Assembly (NCBI GenBank): GCA_023402915.1
Contig: JAEYFO010000341.1
Span: 1 to 8,589, forward strand
Length of the DNA stretch: 8,589 bases
Source: Bacillota bacterium
GTDB lineage: Bacteria; Bacillota; Clostridia; Christensenellales; CALWSW01
Direction: 5' to 3'
Of this stretch, positions 1-5,826 are shown one piece after another. The first letter of the stretch is position 1. Each line of letters begins with the position of its first letter. The notes under the pieces were generated by a model, which ran no database searches, was not told where the DNA came from, and worked only from the letters and a program-made list of their open reading frames with translations. The position numbers were made by a program, and so were the translations under genes.

Positions 1-4
1 CTTC

Positions 5-787
5 TTAGAAAAACACATGCAGCGCGTACTGATCCAGCAGCACCAGCGCGCCCAGCGCGAGCGTATAGATCGCGAACGGCCGTAGCTTGCCCTTTTTGAT
101 GAGGGAGAGCATCCAGCGGATGGCGAAAAAGCCGGAGGCGAACGCCACGATCATGCCGACAAGCAGCGGCGCGGCGGACACGCCGGAAAGCCCCTCTTTG
201 GCTGCGTCGGCCGCCTGCAATACCGCGGCGCCCAAGATGGCGGGGATGCTCATCAGAAACGAGAACTCCGCCGCAAAGTCCCGGTCCAGCCCGCAGAACA
301 GGCCGCCCGCGATGGTGGAGCCGGAGCGGGACACGCCGGGCAGCACCGCAAGGCCCTGCGCCGCGCCGATGAGCACCGCTTCCTTCGGCCCCATGGAGGA
401 GATCGTCCGGTCGCCCTTGGGGACGCGCCCCGTCAAAAACAGGATCAGGCTCGTCAGAAGGAAGCCCCAGCCCAGCAGGCCGCCGCCGTAGGCGTCCGTG
501 AAAAAGTCCTTCAAAAGCAGCGTGATGAGCACCGTCGGCACCGTCGCCAGCACCACGTAGCGGGGGAGCTTCCCGAGCGGGTGGCGGAGAATGTCGAGGA
601 TCGTGTGGCGAAACGCCCAAAGCACCGCGAAGAGCGTCGCCACATGCAGCATGGTGTCGAAAAAGAGCGTGCCCTCGCTCAGGCCGAAAATTTTCTGAAA
701 CAGCACCAGATGCCCCGAGCTGGACACCGGCAAAAATTCGCAAAGACCCTGCACCAGGCCGAGCAGGGCGGCTTGCAGCACGTTCAT
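5..787 (-). CDS. uppP: Undecaprenyl-diphosphatase UppP (BacA family)
   Basis: Integral membrane enzyme that dephosphorylates undecaprenyl diphosphate, returning the lipid carrier to peptidoglycan and wall-polymer synthesis; overproduction gives bacitracin tolerance in known members. The 260-residue product has the two family signatures: the N-terminal QGLCEFLPVSSSGH block (Q13, E17, S22-S24, H26) and PGVSRSGST (residues 150-158, with R154), which form the active site in characterised members. Multiple hydrophobic segments fill the rest, and the length is close to the usual 260-280 residues. The start at 787 is chosen because GGGAGG (complement of 795-800) lies 7 bases upstream. An in-frame ATG at 817 would add ten residues but has no such site and falls inside a hairpin. 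The gene is complete, with TAA at 5-7, and is convergent with nothing in the window. Identification is secure; in vivo substrate preference is inferred from the family. Confidence 0.96.
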   Translation of the reverse strand: MNVLQAALLGLVQGLCEFLPVSSSGHLVLFQKIFGLSEGTLFFDTMLHVATLFAVLWAFRHTILDILRHPLGKLPRYVVLATVPTVLITLLLKDFFTDAYGGGLLGWGFLLTSLILFLTGRVPKGDRTISSMGPKEAVLIGAAQGLAVLPGVSRSGSTIAGGLFCGLDRDFAAEFSFLMSIPAILGAAVLQAADAAKEGLSGVSAAPLLVGMIVAFASGFFAIRWMLSLIKKGKLRPFAIYTLALGALVLLDQYALHVFF

Positions 788-800
788 GGTTTGTCCTCCC

Positions 801-830
801 GCCCCGAGGATTGCCAAAACAGGCCGGGGC
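801..830 (-). promoter_or_regulatory. Leader hairpin just upstream of the uppP ribosome binding site
   Basis: GCCCCG (801-806) pairs with CGGGGC (825-830), with an inner GCC/GGC pairing. In the uppP leader this stem would end one base upstream of the GGGAGG site at 795-800. It could affect translation or mRNA stability. It is not followed by a T-run on the minus strand, so it does not look like a terminator. Confidence 0.35.
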
Positions 831-839
831 GCTTTTCGT

Positions 840-845
840 ATTATA
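840..845 (-). promoter_or_regulatory. Probable -10 box for uppP
   Basis: The minus strand reads TATAAT at the complement of 840-845, about 50 bases upstream of the uppP start. No good -35 hexamer is seen at 16-18 bases upstream, so this is only a partial promoter match. It would put the leader hairpin (801-830) inside the transcript. Confidence 0.4.
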
Positions 846-930
846 TTACACCGGCGGCAATTTTACCATGGGAAGGCTGAGGGATTTGCGGGGCAGGGCG
901 TTCAATTTGGGGAAAGGATCACGACCATTA

Positions 931-1581
931 TTATGGGTTGTTGTGTTTGTTTGTTTCTGGATTGTCTGGGAAATCATCGCTAAAAGTAGGTTCGGGGAGT
1001 CCTATACCTTCCAAATAAGCGTAATAGGAAAATGGATCATATTCTCCTATGAAAGATTTACAATATGCAAGTTGGTCGTTAAGATTATTGCCTAGAGAAT
1101 CATTCGCAAAATGTTTTTCGATCACCTCGAGAATTGCGACATCTATTTCTTGACGAAATAGAATACGTTCTTCTGGTGGGAGCGTATTGAATTGCTCTAT
1201 AGAAATATTATTCATGAAAAGTATATTTTTGAAGTAAGAAATATATCCTAAATTGCTTTGTTCTTTTAAAAAATAAGGATATCTTTCCGGTTTAATAAAC
1301 GATTTGAAAAGAGCTCTAAAGTACGAATCTTCATAACGATCAGCAGCAGCATCGTAGACGCCTGATAAATAGTCAGGATGGATATTTAGATATTTTGCAA
1401 TTCTGTCTAATAAGTCAGGTGACATTCCGCCATTGTCGAGACAGCGGCGGATGGTTTTTTCGGTTCTTTCAATTTGGTCGTACGCTTCTCCTAACTTTCT
1501 AATACTACAGTTATGTAGCCTAAGAACTTCTAAAAAGCGTTTTTTATTTATAGGAACTTTTTGCGAAGGTTTGTTGGCCAT
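931..1581 (-). CDS. Xre-like helix-turn-helix regulator of the AT-rich island
   Basis: Predicted DNA-binding regulator of 216 residues. Residues about 12-75 look like a Cro/Xre-type helix-turn-helix: a helix at NKKRFLEVLR, then SIRKLGEAYD, then TEKTIRRCLDNG and a region ending IAKYLNIHPDYLSG, the usual way such domains close. The C-terminal two thirds (about 80-216) is helical, rich in aromatic and acidic residues (for example EYDPFSYYAYLEGIGL), and may bind a ligand or partner; no catalytic motif is visible. The start at 1581 is favoured over an upstream ATG at 1605 because AAGGAGG (complement of 1588-1594) lies 6 bases before it. The gene is divergent from the membrane-protein gene at 1713 and shares a short control region with it, which suggests that it regulates that operon and itself. 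The coding sequence is clearly AT-richer than the flanking uppP and Big_2 genes. The target and signal are unknown. Confidence 0.85.
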   Translation of the reverse strand: MANKPSQKVPINKKRFLEVLRLHNCSIRKLGEAYDQIERTEKTIRRCLDNGGMSPDLLDRIAKYLNIHPDYLSGVYDAAADRYEDSYFRALFKSFIKPERYPYFLKEQSNLGYISYFKNILFMNNISIEQFNTLPPEERILFRQEIDVAILEVIEKHFANDSLGNNLNDQLAYCKSFIGEYDPFSYYAYLEGIGLPEPTFSDDFPDNPETNKHNNP

Positions 1582-1634
1582 TATAATCCTCCTTGAAACG
1601 GTCATTATTGCGAAAAATGCCGCACCCAGAGCCG

Positions 1635-1663
1635 TTGACAGTATAGACTCAATCAGATATGAT
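1635..1663 (+). promoter_or_regulatory. Near-consensus promoter for the membrane-protein/zinc-ribbon operon
   Basis: TTGACA at 1635-1640 and TATGAT at 1658-1663 are separated by exactly 17 bases, an excellent vegetative sigma-factor promoter. Transcription should begin near 1670, about 43 bases before the ATG at 1713. The interval lies between two divergent genes, so the regulator encoded at 931-1581 is the natural candidate to repress it. Confidence 0.75.
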
Positions 1664-1672
1664 GATTATATC
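1656..1672. promoter_or_regulatory. Inverted repeat over the -10 box, candidate operator
   Basis: GATAT (1656-1660) and ATATC (1668-1672) form an inverted repeat with a 7-base centre that covers the TATGAT -10 box. A bound dimeric regulator here would block the promoter. The arms are short and AT-rich, so chance occurrence is possible. Confidence 0.35.
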
Positions 1673-1678
1673 AAACGC

Positions 1679-1692
1679 GGACATAAATGTCC
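1679..1692. promoter_or_regulatory. Perfect palindrome GGACATAAATGTCC, candidate operator
   Basis: GGACAT (1679-1684) and ATGTCC (1687-1692) form a perfect 6-2-6 inverted repeat just downstream of the predicted transcription start and just before the GAGGGGG ribosome binding site (1698-1704). It could be a repressor site for the divergent regulator or a small hairpin in the messenger leader. Confidence 0.45.
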
Positions 1693-1712
1693 ATGATGAG
1701 GGGGATATCTAT

Positions 1713-2138
1713 ATGGAAATAGAAAAGCGCGATTTTATCGAGTGGGTAAAGGTTCATCGGAAAGAGCTGTTCTTTGCAGGGATTTGTGTGATAACTATTA
1801 TAGGGGCGATACTTGGCTTTAAGAATCGAAAAGAGCTTTTTGCGTTGTGGACAACGCTGGAGGGAAAAATTAAGAGCATCGATCGAGGTCACGTTCTGCC
1901 CAAAGCGGTTAAGGAAACAGATAGGATTTTGATAGTTGAGCCGAAAAAGATTGTTCAGACACTAGAGAAGCGCAAAGTGACTGAAATTCCGCAGGAGGTT
2001 AGTTCTCATATAAGGAATCTCCCTGAAGGATGGAAAGCTTCGGCAGAAAAAGTTGCTACGGCAGATGAAAATGGGTATTCGCTCCAGCTTGGCCAAACCT
2101 GGGTTGGCAGCTATACTAAAAACAAAATGGCATCGTAA
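1713..2138 (+). CDS. Small single-pass membrane protein of the AT-rich island
   Basis: Protein of 141 residues, function unknown. Residues 1-17 are charged (MEIEKRDFIEWVKVHRK). Residues about 18-36 form one hydrophobic transmembrane segment (LFFAGICVITIIGAILGF core), followed by basic residues FKNRK. The rest is soluble, with a C-terminal block around 99-135 containing HIRNLPEGWKAS, EKVATADENG and GQTWV. From memory, similar blocks recur in small proteins of gut Clostridia, but this was not checked. The start at 1713 is chosen because GAGGGGG (1698-1704) lies 8 bases upstream; an in-frame ATG at 1659 would overlap the promoter's -10 box. The gene is first in an operon with the zinc-ribbon gene 21 bases downstream, and is divergent from the regulator. 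Orientation in the membrane is not resolved. Confidence 0.75.
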   Translation: MEIEKRDFIEWVKVHRKELFFAGICVITIIGAILGFKNRKELFALWTTLEGKIKSIDRGHVLPKAVKETDRILIVEPKKIVQTLEKRKVTEIPQEVSSHIRNLPEGWKASAEKVATADENGYSLQLGQTWVGSYTKNKMAS

Positions 2139-2159
2139 TTCTTGAGGAGGTGAAAAGAG

Positions 2160-2339
2160 ATGCAGATGTGTCCTGATTGCAACCGTGTGTATGACGAATC
2201 TGAATACACCAGATGTCCCTATTGTTACTCGGGGTACAATCGCAGAAGAGGACGTATGGCGATTGTCTGTAACAGGGGAAAAGAAAGTACCAAACGATTT
2301 GTCGGACTTAAAGAGGGAAAACACAATTATAAAGATTGA
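2160..2339 (+). CDS. 59-residue zinc-ribbon-like small protein
   Basis: A short gene with a very strong ribosome binding site (AGGAGGTG at 2146-2153, 6 bases before the ATG), 21 bases after the membrane-protein stop. The N-terminal half has two CxxC knuckles, CPDC (residues 4-7) and CPYC (19-22), separated by 11 residues that include RVYDESEYTR. This arrangement suits a zinc ribbon. The C-terminal half is basic (YNRRRGRMAIV, KESTKRF) with no recognised domain. TGA at 2337-2339 is followed within 7 bases by a strong stem-loop, so the reading frame, the Shine-Dalgarno site and the operon end agree. Function is unknown; small zinc ribbons often bind nucleic acid or protein, and the pairing with a membrane protein is the main clue. 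A frameshift that altered the C-terminal half cannot be excluded. Confidence 0.7.
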   Translation: MQMCPDCNRVYDESEYTRCPYCYSGYNRRRGRMAIVCNRGKESTKRFVGLKEGKHNYKD

Positions 2340-2346
2340 CCAACAG

Positions 2347-2388
2347 AACAGCCTCACTGATGGAATTAAATCCAGAAGTGAGGCTGTT
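2347..2388 (+). terminator. Stem-loop terminator of the island operon
   Basis: ACAGCCTCACT (2348-2358) pairs perfectly with AGTGAGGCTGT (2377-2387), extended by an A-T pair. The loop contains an inner GGA/TCC pairing. The following T-run is weak (TTTATATATA), but the stem sits directly after the zinc-ribbon stop codon. Confidence 0.65.
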
Positions 2389-2590
2389 TATATATAGGTT
2401 TTGCGCCTCAAAACAGGGGAAAGTATGAAGTTTTTGAAAACCTGAAAAAATTCTGGAACTTTTTGCGTTTCTCAATCGTTTATCAGGCAGAAAGGAAAGA
2501 AAAACCGGCCGTTCCCGTCCTTTGAAGGCGGTGCGGACGGACAGAATTTCCGTTCAAGATTTGGTCATACTTCCGTTACGGTTTGTTTGG
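2389..2590. other. Intergenic stretch after the AT-rich island
   Basis: Together with the promoter and leader to 2694, this makes about 300 bases without a gene. A near-direct repeat occurs: GAAGTTTTTG around 2426 and GAACTTTTTG around 2456. Base composition returns to GC-rich from about 2505. I found no integrase remnant, tRNA, long direct repeat or riboswitch-like fold. Confidence 0.5.
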
Positions 2591-2620
2591 TTGAAACAAA
2601 GGCCCTCTGCGGCTTATGAT
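2591..2620 (+). promoter_or_regulatory. Probable promoter of the Big_2 surface protein
   Basis: TTGAAA (2591-2596) and TATGAT (2615-2620) are 18 bases apart, a good vegetative promoter. The transcript would start near 2627 and have a leader of about 68 bases ending in the AGGAGGT site at 2681-2687. Confidence 0.6.
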
Positions 2621-2694
2621 AATATTGAAGAAGCCGGAAAGAAAAGTGAAACGCCAACGTCTTTTTTGAAAAAACGGATCAGGAGGTAAGAAGA

Positions 2695-5343
2695 ATGAAA
2701 AAAGTATTGAGTCTGTTTCTTGCCGCACTGCTCGCAGCGGGATGCATTTCCGCCACGGCGGCGACATTTGACGGCACGGGCGACCTGTCCGCTGTCATCG
2801 CGCAGGCGCAGGCAAAGACCGAAGCCCAGCCCGATGCGGACGACGTCGTTGAACTGACGCGCGACAGTTATCTGTATTCCGACGCGACGGTCAAGGAAAA
2901 CACCACCCTCAGGGGCGATTCCCCCAGCCGCGTGCTGACGGTGGACAACGCCACGCTCACCATCGAGAACAACGCAAAGGTGGAAAACCTTTCCATCCGG
3001 CTCCAGAACAACGCCGTGTTGCGGCTCTATGGCCGCGCCGACCTTTCCGGCCTGAAGGGCCTGACCGTGGCCACCGGCGCGAAAGTCCAGTATCTGGGCG
3101 TGAACGGCAAGGGCGCCAGCAGCTTTGCCGGCACGCCGAAGGTGGACGGCGCGACCGTCACGGCCGTCACGAACCAGAACGGCAACGCCACCGGCGAATA
3201 CACCGCCACCGTCAAGAAGGGTCAGAAGATCAAAGTGACCCTCACCGGCAACGCCCATCTTCCCGAGGGCGCGATCCTGCTCCTTGGCAACAACGAGCCC
3301 AAGAGCACCGGCGGCGACGCGGGTGCGCGCACCTTCACCTATGAAGTGACGCCTTCCGGCAAGACCAGCTACGCCATCCGCACCCGGGTGGGCAACGTCG
3401 AAGCGGACACGGTCAACACCCTGACGCTTTACGCCTTTGATACGGCGGAAGCCAAGGTCGAGCGCAGCAACGTGAGCGCTTCCATGGTCATCGGCCAGAT
3501 CAGCGGCCTGTTCAACATCACCCTGCCCGAGGGCTTCACGGTCAGCGCCTCTGTCGAAAAGAAGTACAGCGACGCGCTCTCCATCGATGCGGCGGGCAAG
3601 GTCACGGCGCTCAAGCCCCTTGACAACGCCGAGGTGGATTTCGACTTTGTCTTTACCTATCCCGACGGCACGAAGAGCGACACCATCACCCGCACCATCC
3701 GCGGCCTGACGGTCAGCTCCCCGGTCAGCGGCAAGGACAGCGCTTCGGTGTATGTCAACCAGCTCACGAAGATCTTTGACATCACCATGCCCACCGGCTA
3801 CGCCATCACGTCCGTCAAGACCGACTGCGCCGACGTGATCGTGTCCGAAGCGGCGCCCGGCTCCATCACCGCCCTCAAGACCATGACCCGCAAGAACGTC
3901 AAGTTCACCTTCACGTTCCAGAACGAAGCGGCCCGCAACAACCAGGAAGGCGGCAACACCTTCACCGTTGAAAAGACCGTTGCCATCACCGCGACGGTGT
4001 ACCATCACACCTATCCCGTGACCGTCACCGCGCCCAAGACCTACCTGAGCGTGGGCGAGATCGTGCAGCTGTCCGTCCCGTATGAATCCATCGGCACGGC
4101 CACCAGCTCCAACCCCTCCGTGGCTTCTGTGGACGGCTCCGGCCGCGTCACCGGCCGCGGCCCCGGCCAGGCGATCATCTACGTCTACACCCCCGGCGGC
4201 GGCTACGGCTCCATTCAGGTCACTGTGACCGGTTCGAGCACCTACGTCACCGCGCCCAAGACCACCATCACCGTCGATGAGACCATGCAGCTGACCGTGC
4301 CCGGCGACCAGATCGTCGCCGCCAGCAGCGCCAACAGCCGCATCATCGCCGTCGATAACAGCGGCCGCGTGCAGGGCATCGCCCCCGGAACGACCACGGT
4401 CTATGTCTCCACTGCCATGGGCCGCGGCGCTTCCATCCAGCTGACCGTTACCAGCAAGCCCATCTCCATCAGCGGTCCTTCCACCATGACGGTGGGCCAG
4501 TCCTCCAACATCACCGTGCTGGGCGACTCCATCCTCTCGGCGAGCAGCTCCAACACCTCCGTCGTGATGATCTACGGCAACAGCATGCTCTACGCCCGCA
4601 GCGCAGGCACGGCGGTCATCACCGTCACCACCTCCACGGGCCGCACCGGCACGCTGACCGTCACGGTTCAGAAGGCCTATACGCCTGATCCCACCCCGTC
4701 GCCCGTTCCCTCCGGCACCAAGACCATCAAGGTGGGCGGCTCCACGACGCTGAAGGTCTCCGGCGACACGGTCATCTCCGCCTATTCGAGCAACACCGCC
4801 GTCGCCACTGTGACCAGCTCCGGCCGCGTCACCGGCGTGAGCGCGGGCACCGCCATCGTGACGGTCTATACCGCCACGGGCCGCACCGGCTCCATCACCA
4901 TCAACGTCACCGGCTCGACTGCGCCCAGCACCAGCAGCAAGACCCTGAAGGTCGATCAGACCACGACCCTCAGGATCAAGGGCAAGACCATCATCGGCGC
5001 CTCCCTTGAAAAGGACAACGGCACGATCTCCGTCACCCGCAAGGGCAAAGTGACGGCGCTCAACGAGGGCACGGACACCGTCCTGCTCGTCACCAGCGAC
5101 AACAGGGTCGTCCGCGTCAAGGTGACCGTCCGCAGCCGCGACGGCGAGATCGACTGCCGCCGCAACGTCCGCGTGGTGCTTCGCAAGACCGCCAGCTCCA
5201 AGGGCAAGGCCGTCGCCAAGCTCTCCGACGGCACGGAGCTGACCATCCTGGGCCGCTCCGGCAGCTACTACCGCGTCGAAGCCTACGTCGGCAGCCGCAC
5301 CTATACCGGCTACGTCCTGCGCAGCTACGTCGACAAGTGGTAA
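2695..5343 (+). CDS. Exported surface protein with five Big_2 (Ig-like) repeats and a C-terminal SH3-like domain
   Basis: An 882-residue exported protein. Residues 1-23 are a signal peptide (MKKVLSLFLAALLAAGC...). LLAAGC is a marginal lipobox (Cys17), while ATAA near residue 20-23 would suit signal peptidase I, so anchoring is ambiguous. Residues about 50-150 have short repeated beta strands (TTLRGD, ATLTIENNAKVENLSI) like a beta-helix. Residues about 150-440 hold further beta-rich segments. Five Big_2 repeats follow at about 441-513, 514-587, 588-660, 674-740 and 746-814, each with a TxxVGxxxxL start, a SSNxxVAxVxxxGRVTGxxPGxAxV-like core and a xxGxxxxIxVTV end; the fifth is most diverged. 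A proline-rich linker (PDPTPSPVPSG) precedes repeat four. Residues about 817-880 match a bacterial SH3 domain (NVRVVLRKTASSKGKAVAKL ... YTGYVLRSYVDKW). AGGAGGT is 7 bases before the start. Likely wall-binding or adhesive; no enzyme motif and no LPXTG is seen. Confidence 0.88.
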   Translation: MKKVLSLFLAALLAAGCISATAATFDGTGDLSAVIAQAQAKTEAQPDADDVVELTRDSYLYSDATVKENTTLRGDSPSRVLTVDNATLTIENNAKVENLSIRLQNNAVLRLYGRADLSGLKGLTVATGAKVQYLGVNGKGASSFAGTPKVDGATVTAVTNQNGNATGEYTATVKKGQKIKVTLTGNAHLPEGAILLLGNNEPKSTGGDAGARTFTYEVTPSGKTSYAIRTRVGNVEADTVNTLTLYAFDTAEAKVERSNVSASMVIGQISGLFNITLPEGFTVSASVEKKYSDALSIDAAGKVTALKPLDNAEVDFDFVFTYPDGTKSDTITRTIRGLTVSSPVSGKDSASVYVNQLTKIFDITMPTGYAITSVKTDCADVIVSEAAPGSITALKTMTRKNVKFTFTFQNEAARNNQEGGNTFTVEKTVAITATVYHHTYPVTVTAPKTYLSVGEIVQLSVPYESIGTATSSNPSVASVDGSGRVTGRGPGQAIIYVYTPGGGYGSIQVTVTGSSTYVTAPKTTITVDETMQLTVPGDQIVAASSANSRIIAVDNSGRVQGIAPGTTTVYVSTAMGRGASIQLTVTSKPISISGPSTMTVGQSSNITVLGDSILSASSSNTSVVMIYGNSMLYARSAGTAVITVTTSTGRTGTLTVTVQKAYTPDPTPSPVPSGTKTIKVGGSTTLKVSGDTVISAYSSNTAVATVTSSGRVTGVSAGTAIVTVYTATGRTGSITINVTGSTAPSTSSKTLKVDQTTTLRIKGKTIIGASLEKDNGTISVTRKGKVTALNEGTDTVLLVTSDNRVVRVKVTVRSRDGEIDCRRNVRVVLRKTASSKGKAVAKLSDGTELTILGRSGSYYRVEAYVGSRTYTGYVLRSYVDKW
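4015..5136 (+). repeat. Tandem Big_2 domain-coding repeats
   Basis: Five consecutive units of roughly 200-240 bases encode the Ig-like repeats described for the parent gene. Recurrent codon blocks are seen, for example segments encoding SGRVTG at residues 482-487 and 709-714, and ATGRTGS or STGRTGT at the ends of repeats three and four. The units are diverged, so this is domain duplication rather than a young DNA repeat. Confidence 0.75.
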
Positions 5344-5431
5344 GGAAACAGCGGGCGCGCCTGAGAAAGCCGCGCAGAAGGGAAAACGAAAAACCCCTGC
5401 GGCCAAAGGAAGGCGCATCCAGAAAAGCAAG

Positions 5432-5458
5432 ACCCCCGTCCATTGGGCGGGGGTTTTT
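5432..5458 (+). terminator. Rho-independent terminator of the Big_2 gene
   Basis: A ten-pair stem (ACCCCCGTCC against GGGCGGGGGT, with one T-G wobble) with loop ATT is followed by TTTTT. It lies about 90 bases after the Big_2 stop codon. The preceding 5344-5431 stretch holds no gene. Confidence 0.88.
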
Positions 5459-5661
5459 GCGTGGGAAATACATTGAAGCCGGCGCGGGAAGGGTCGAATT
5501 TTTTGGATTTTATTGAAAAAGGCCGAGGCCGTCGGGAAAGCGGGTTTTTTCAAAAAAGTTTTTCGAAAACGGGAGGGGAGCTGATTGGTAATCGGTTAAA
5601 AGAAAAAATTTTCCGCTCCGCAGGCGCTGCGTTTTTGAAAAGAATCAAACATTCAAGCAAC

Positions 5662-5689
5662 AAAAAACGCCCCGCAGGGGACGCTTTTT
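5662..5689 (-). terminator. Probable terminator of the cupin/HD-GYP gene
   Basis: On the minus strand a stem of CCCC/GGGG extended by G-C, C-G, G-T and five A-T pairs, with one bulged T and a TGC loop, ends in TTTTTT. It lies about 140 bases past the HD-GYP stop. The plus strand also has a five-T run after the stem, so it may act in both directions. Confidence 0.6.
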
Positions 5690-5707
5690 CGAAAAAACAG
5701 GAGCTGC

Positions 5708-5750
5708 CTGCCCGTACAGAAAGAACGGGAAACGGCGCTGAAACGGGCAG
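5708..5750. repeat. Inverted repeats with mutually exclusive pairings
   Basis: CTGCCCGT (5708-5715) can pair with ACGGGCAG (5743-5750) or, through its CCCGT part, with ACGGG at 5725-5729. The second arm is followed by AATTTT. Whether it is transcribed in either direction is unknown; it lies between the HD-GYP stop and its probable terminator, so the HD-GYP transcript would carry it. Confidence 0.4.
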
Positions 5751-5826
5751 AATTTTCAAAAGGGAAAAGCCAAAAGACGAATGGGAGAACTGTGCAAACG
5801 GACGGAAAACAGCGGCGAGCCTTCCC

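Larger units (their letters stand above)
5459..5826. other. Gene-free interval with hairpins between convergent genes
   Basis: About 370 bases with no reading frame supported by a ribosome binding site. A-rich and T-rich runs are frequent (for example TTTTTTCAAAAAAG near 5545). Two structures stand out: the terminator-like hairpin at 5662-5689 and an alternative-stem element at 5708-5750, listed separately. The interval separates the convergent Big_2 and HD-GYP genes. Confidence 0.5.

Noticed and set aside
87..880. Plus-strand frames opposite uppP (87-491, 581-880)
   Set aside because: They are antisense to a secure uppP gene and show no start signals or domains.
2185..2397. Plus-strand 70-codon frame overlapping the zinc-ribbon gene
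   Set aside because: It has no ribosome binding site and reads through the stem-loop at 2347-2388. The overlapping frame from 2160 has a strong site and zinc knuckles. It is kept in mind only as a possible frameshifted end.
880..2560. Attachment sites flanking the AT-rich island
   Set aside because: I compared both edges by eye and saw no shared direct repeat beyond a few bases, and no tRNA or integrase.
2614..5553. A 979-codon open frame on the minus strand opposite the Big_2 gene
   Set aside because: It mirrors the GC-rich codon use of the plus-strand gene, giving low-complexity G/A/D/R/H-rich protein with no domain. The plus strand has signal peptide, repeats, a ribosome binding site, promoter and terminator.
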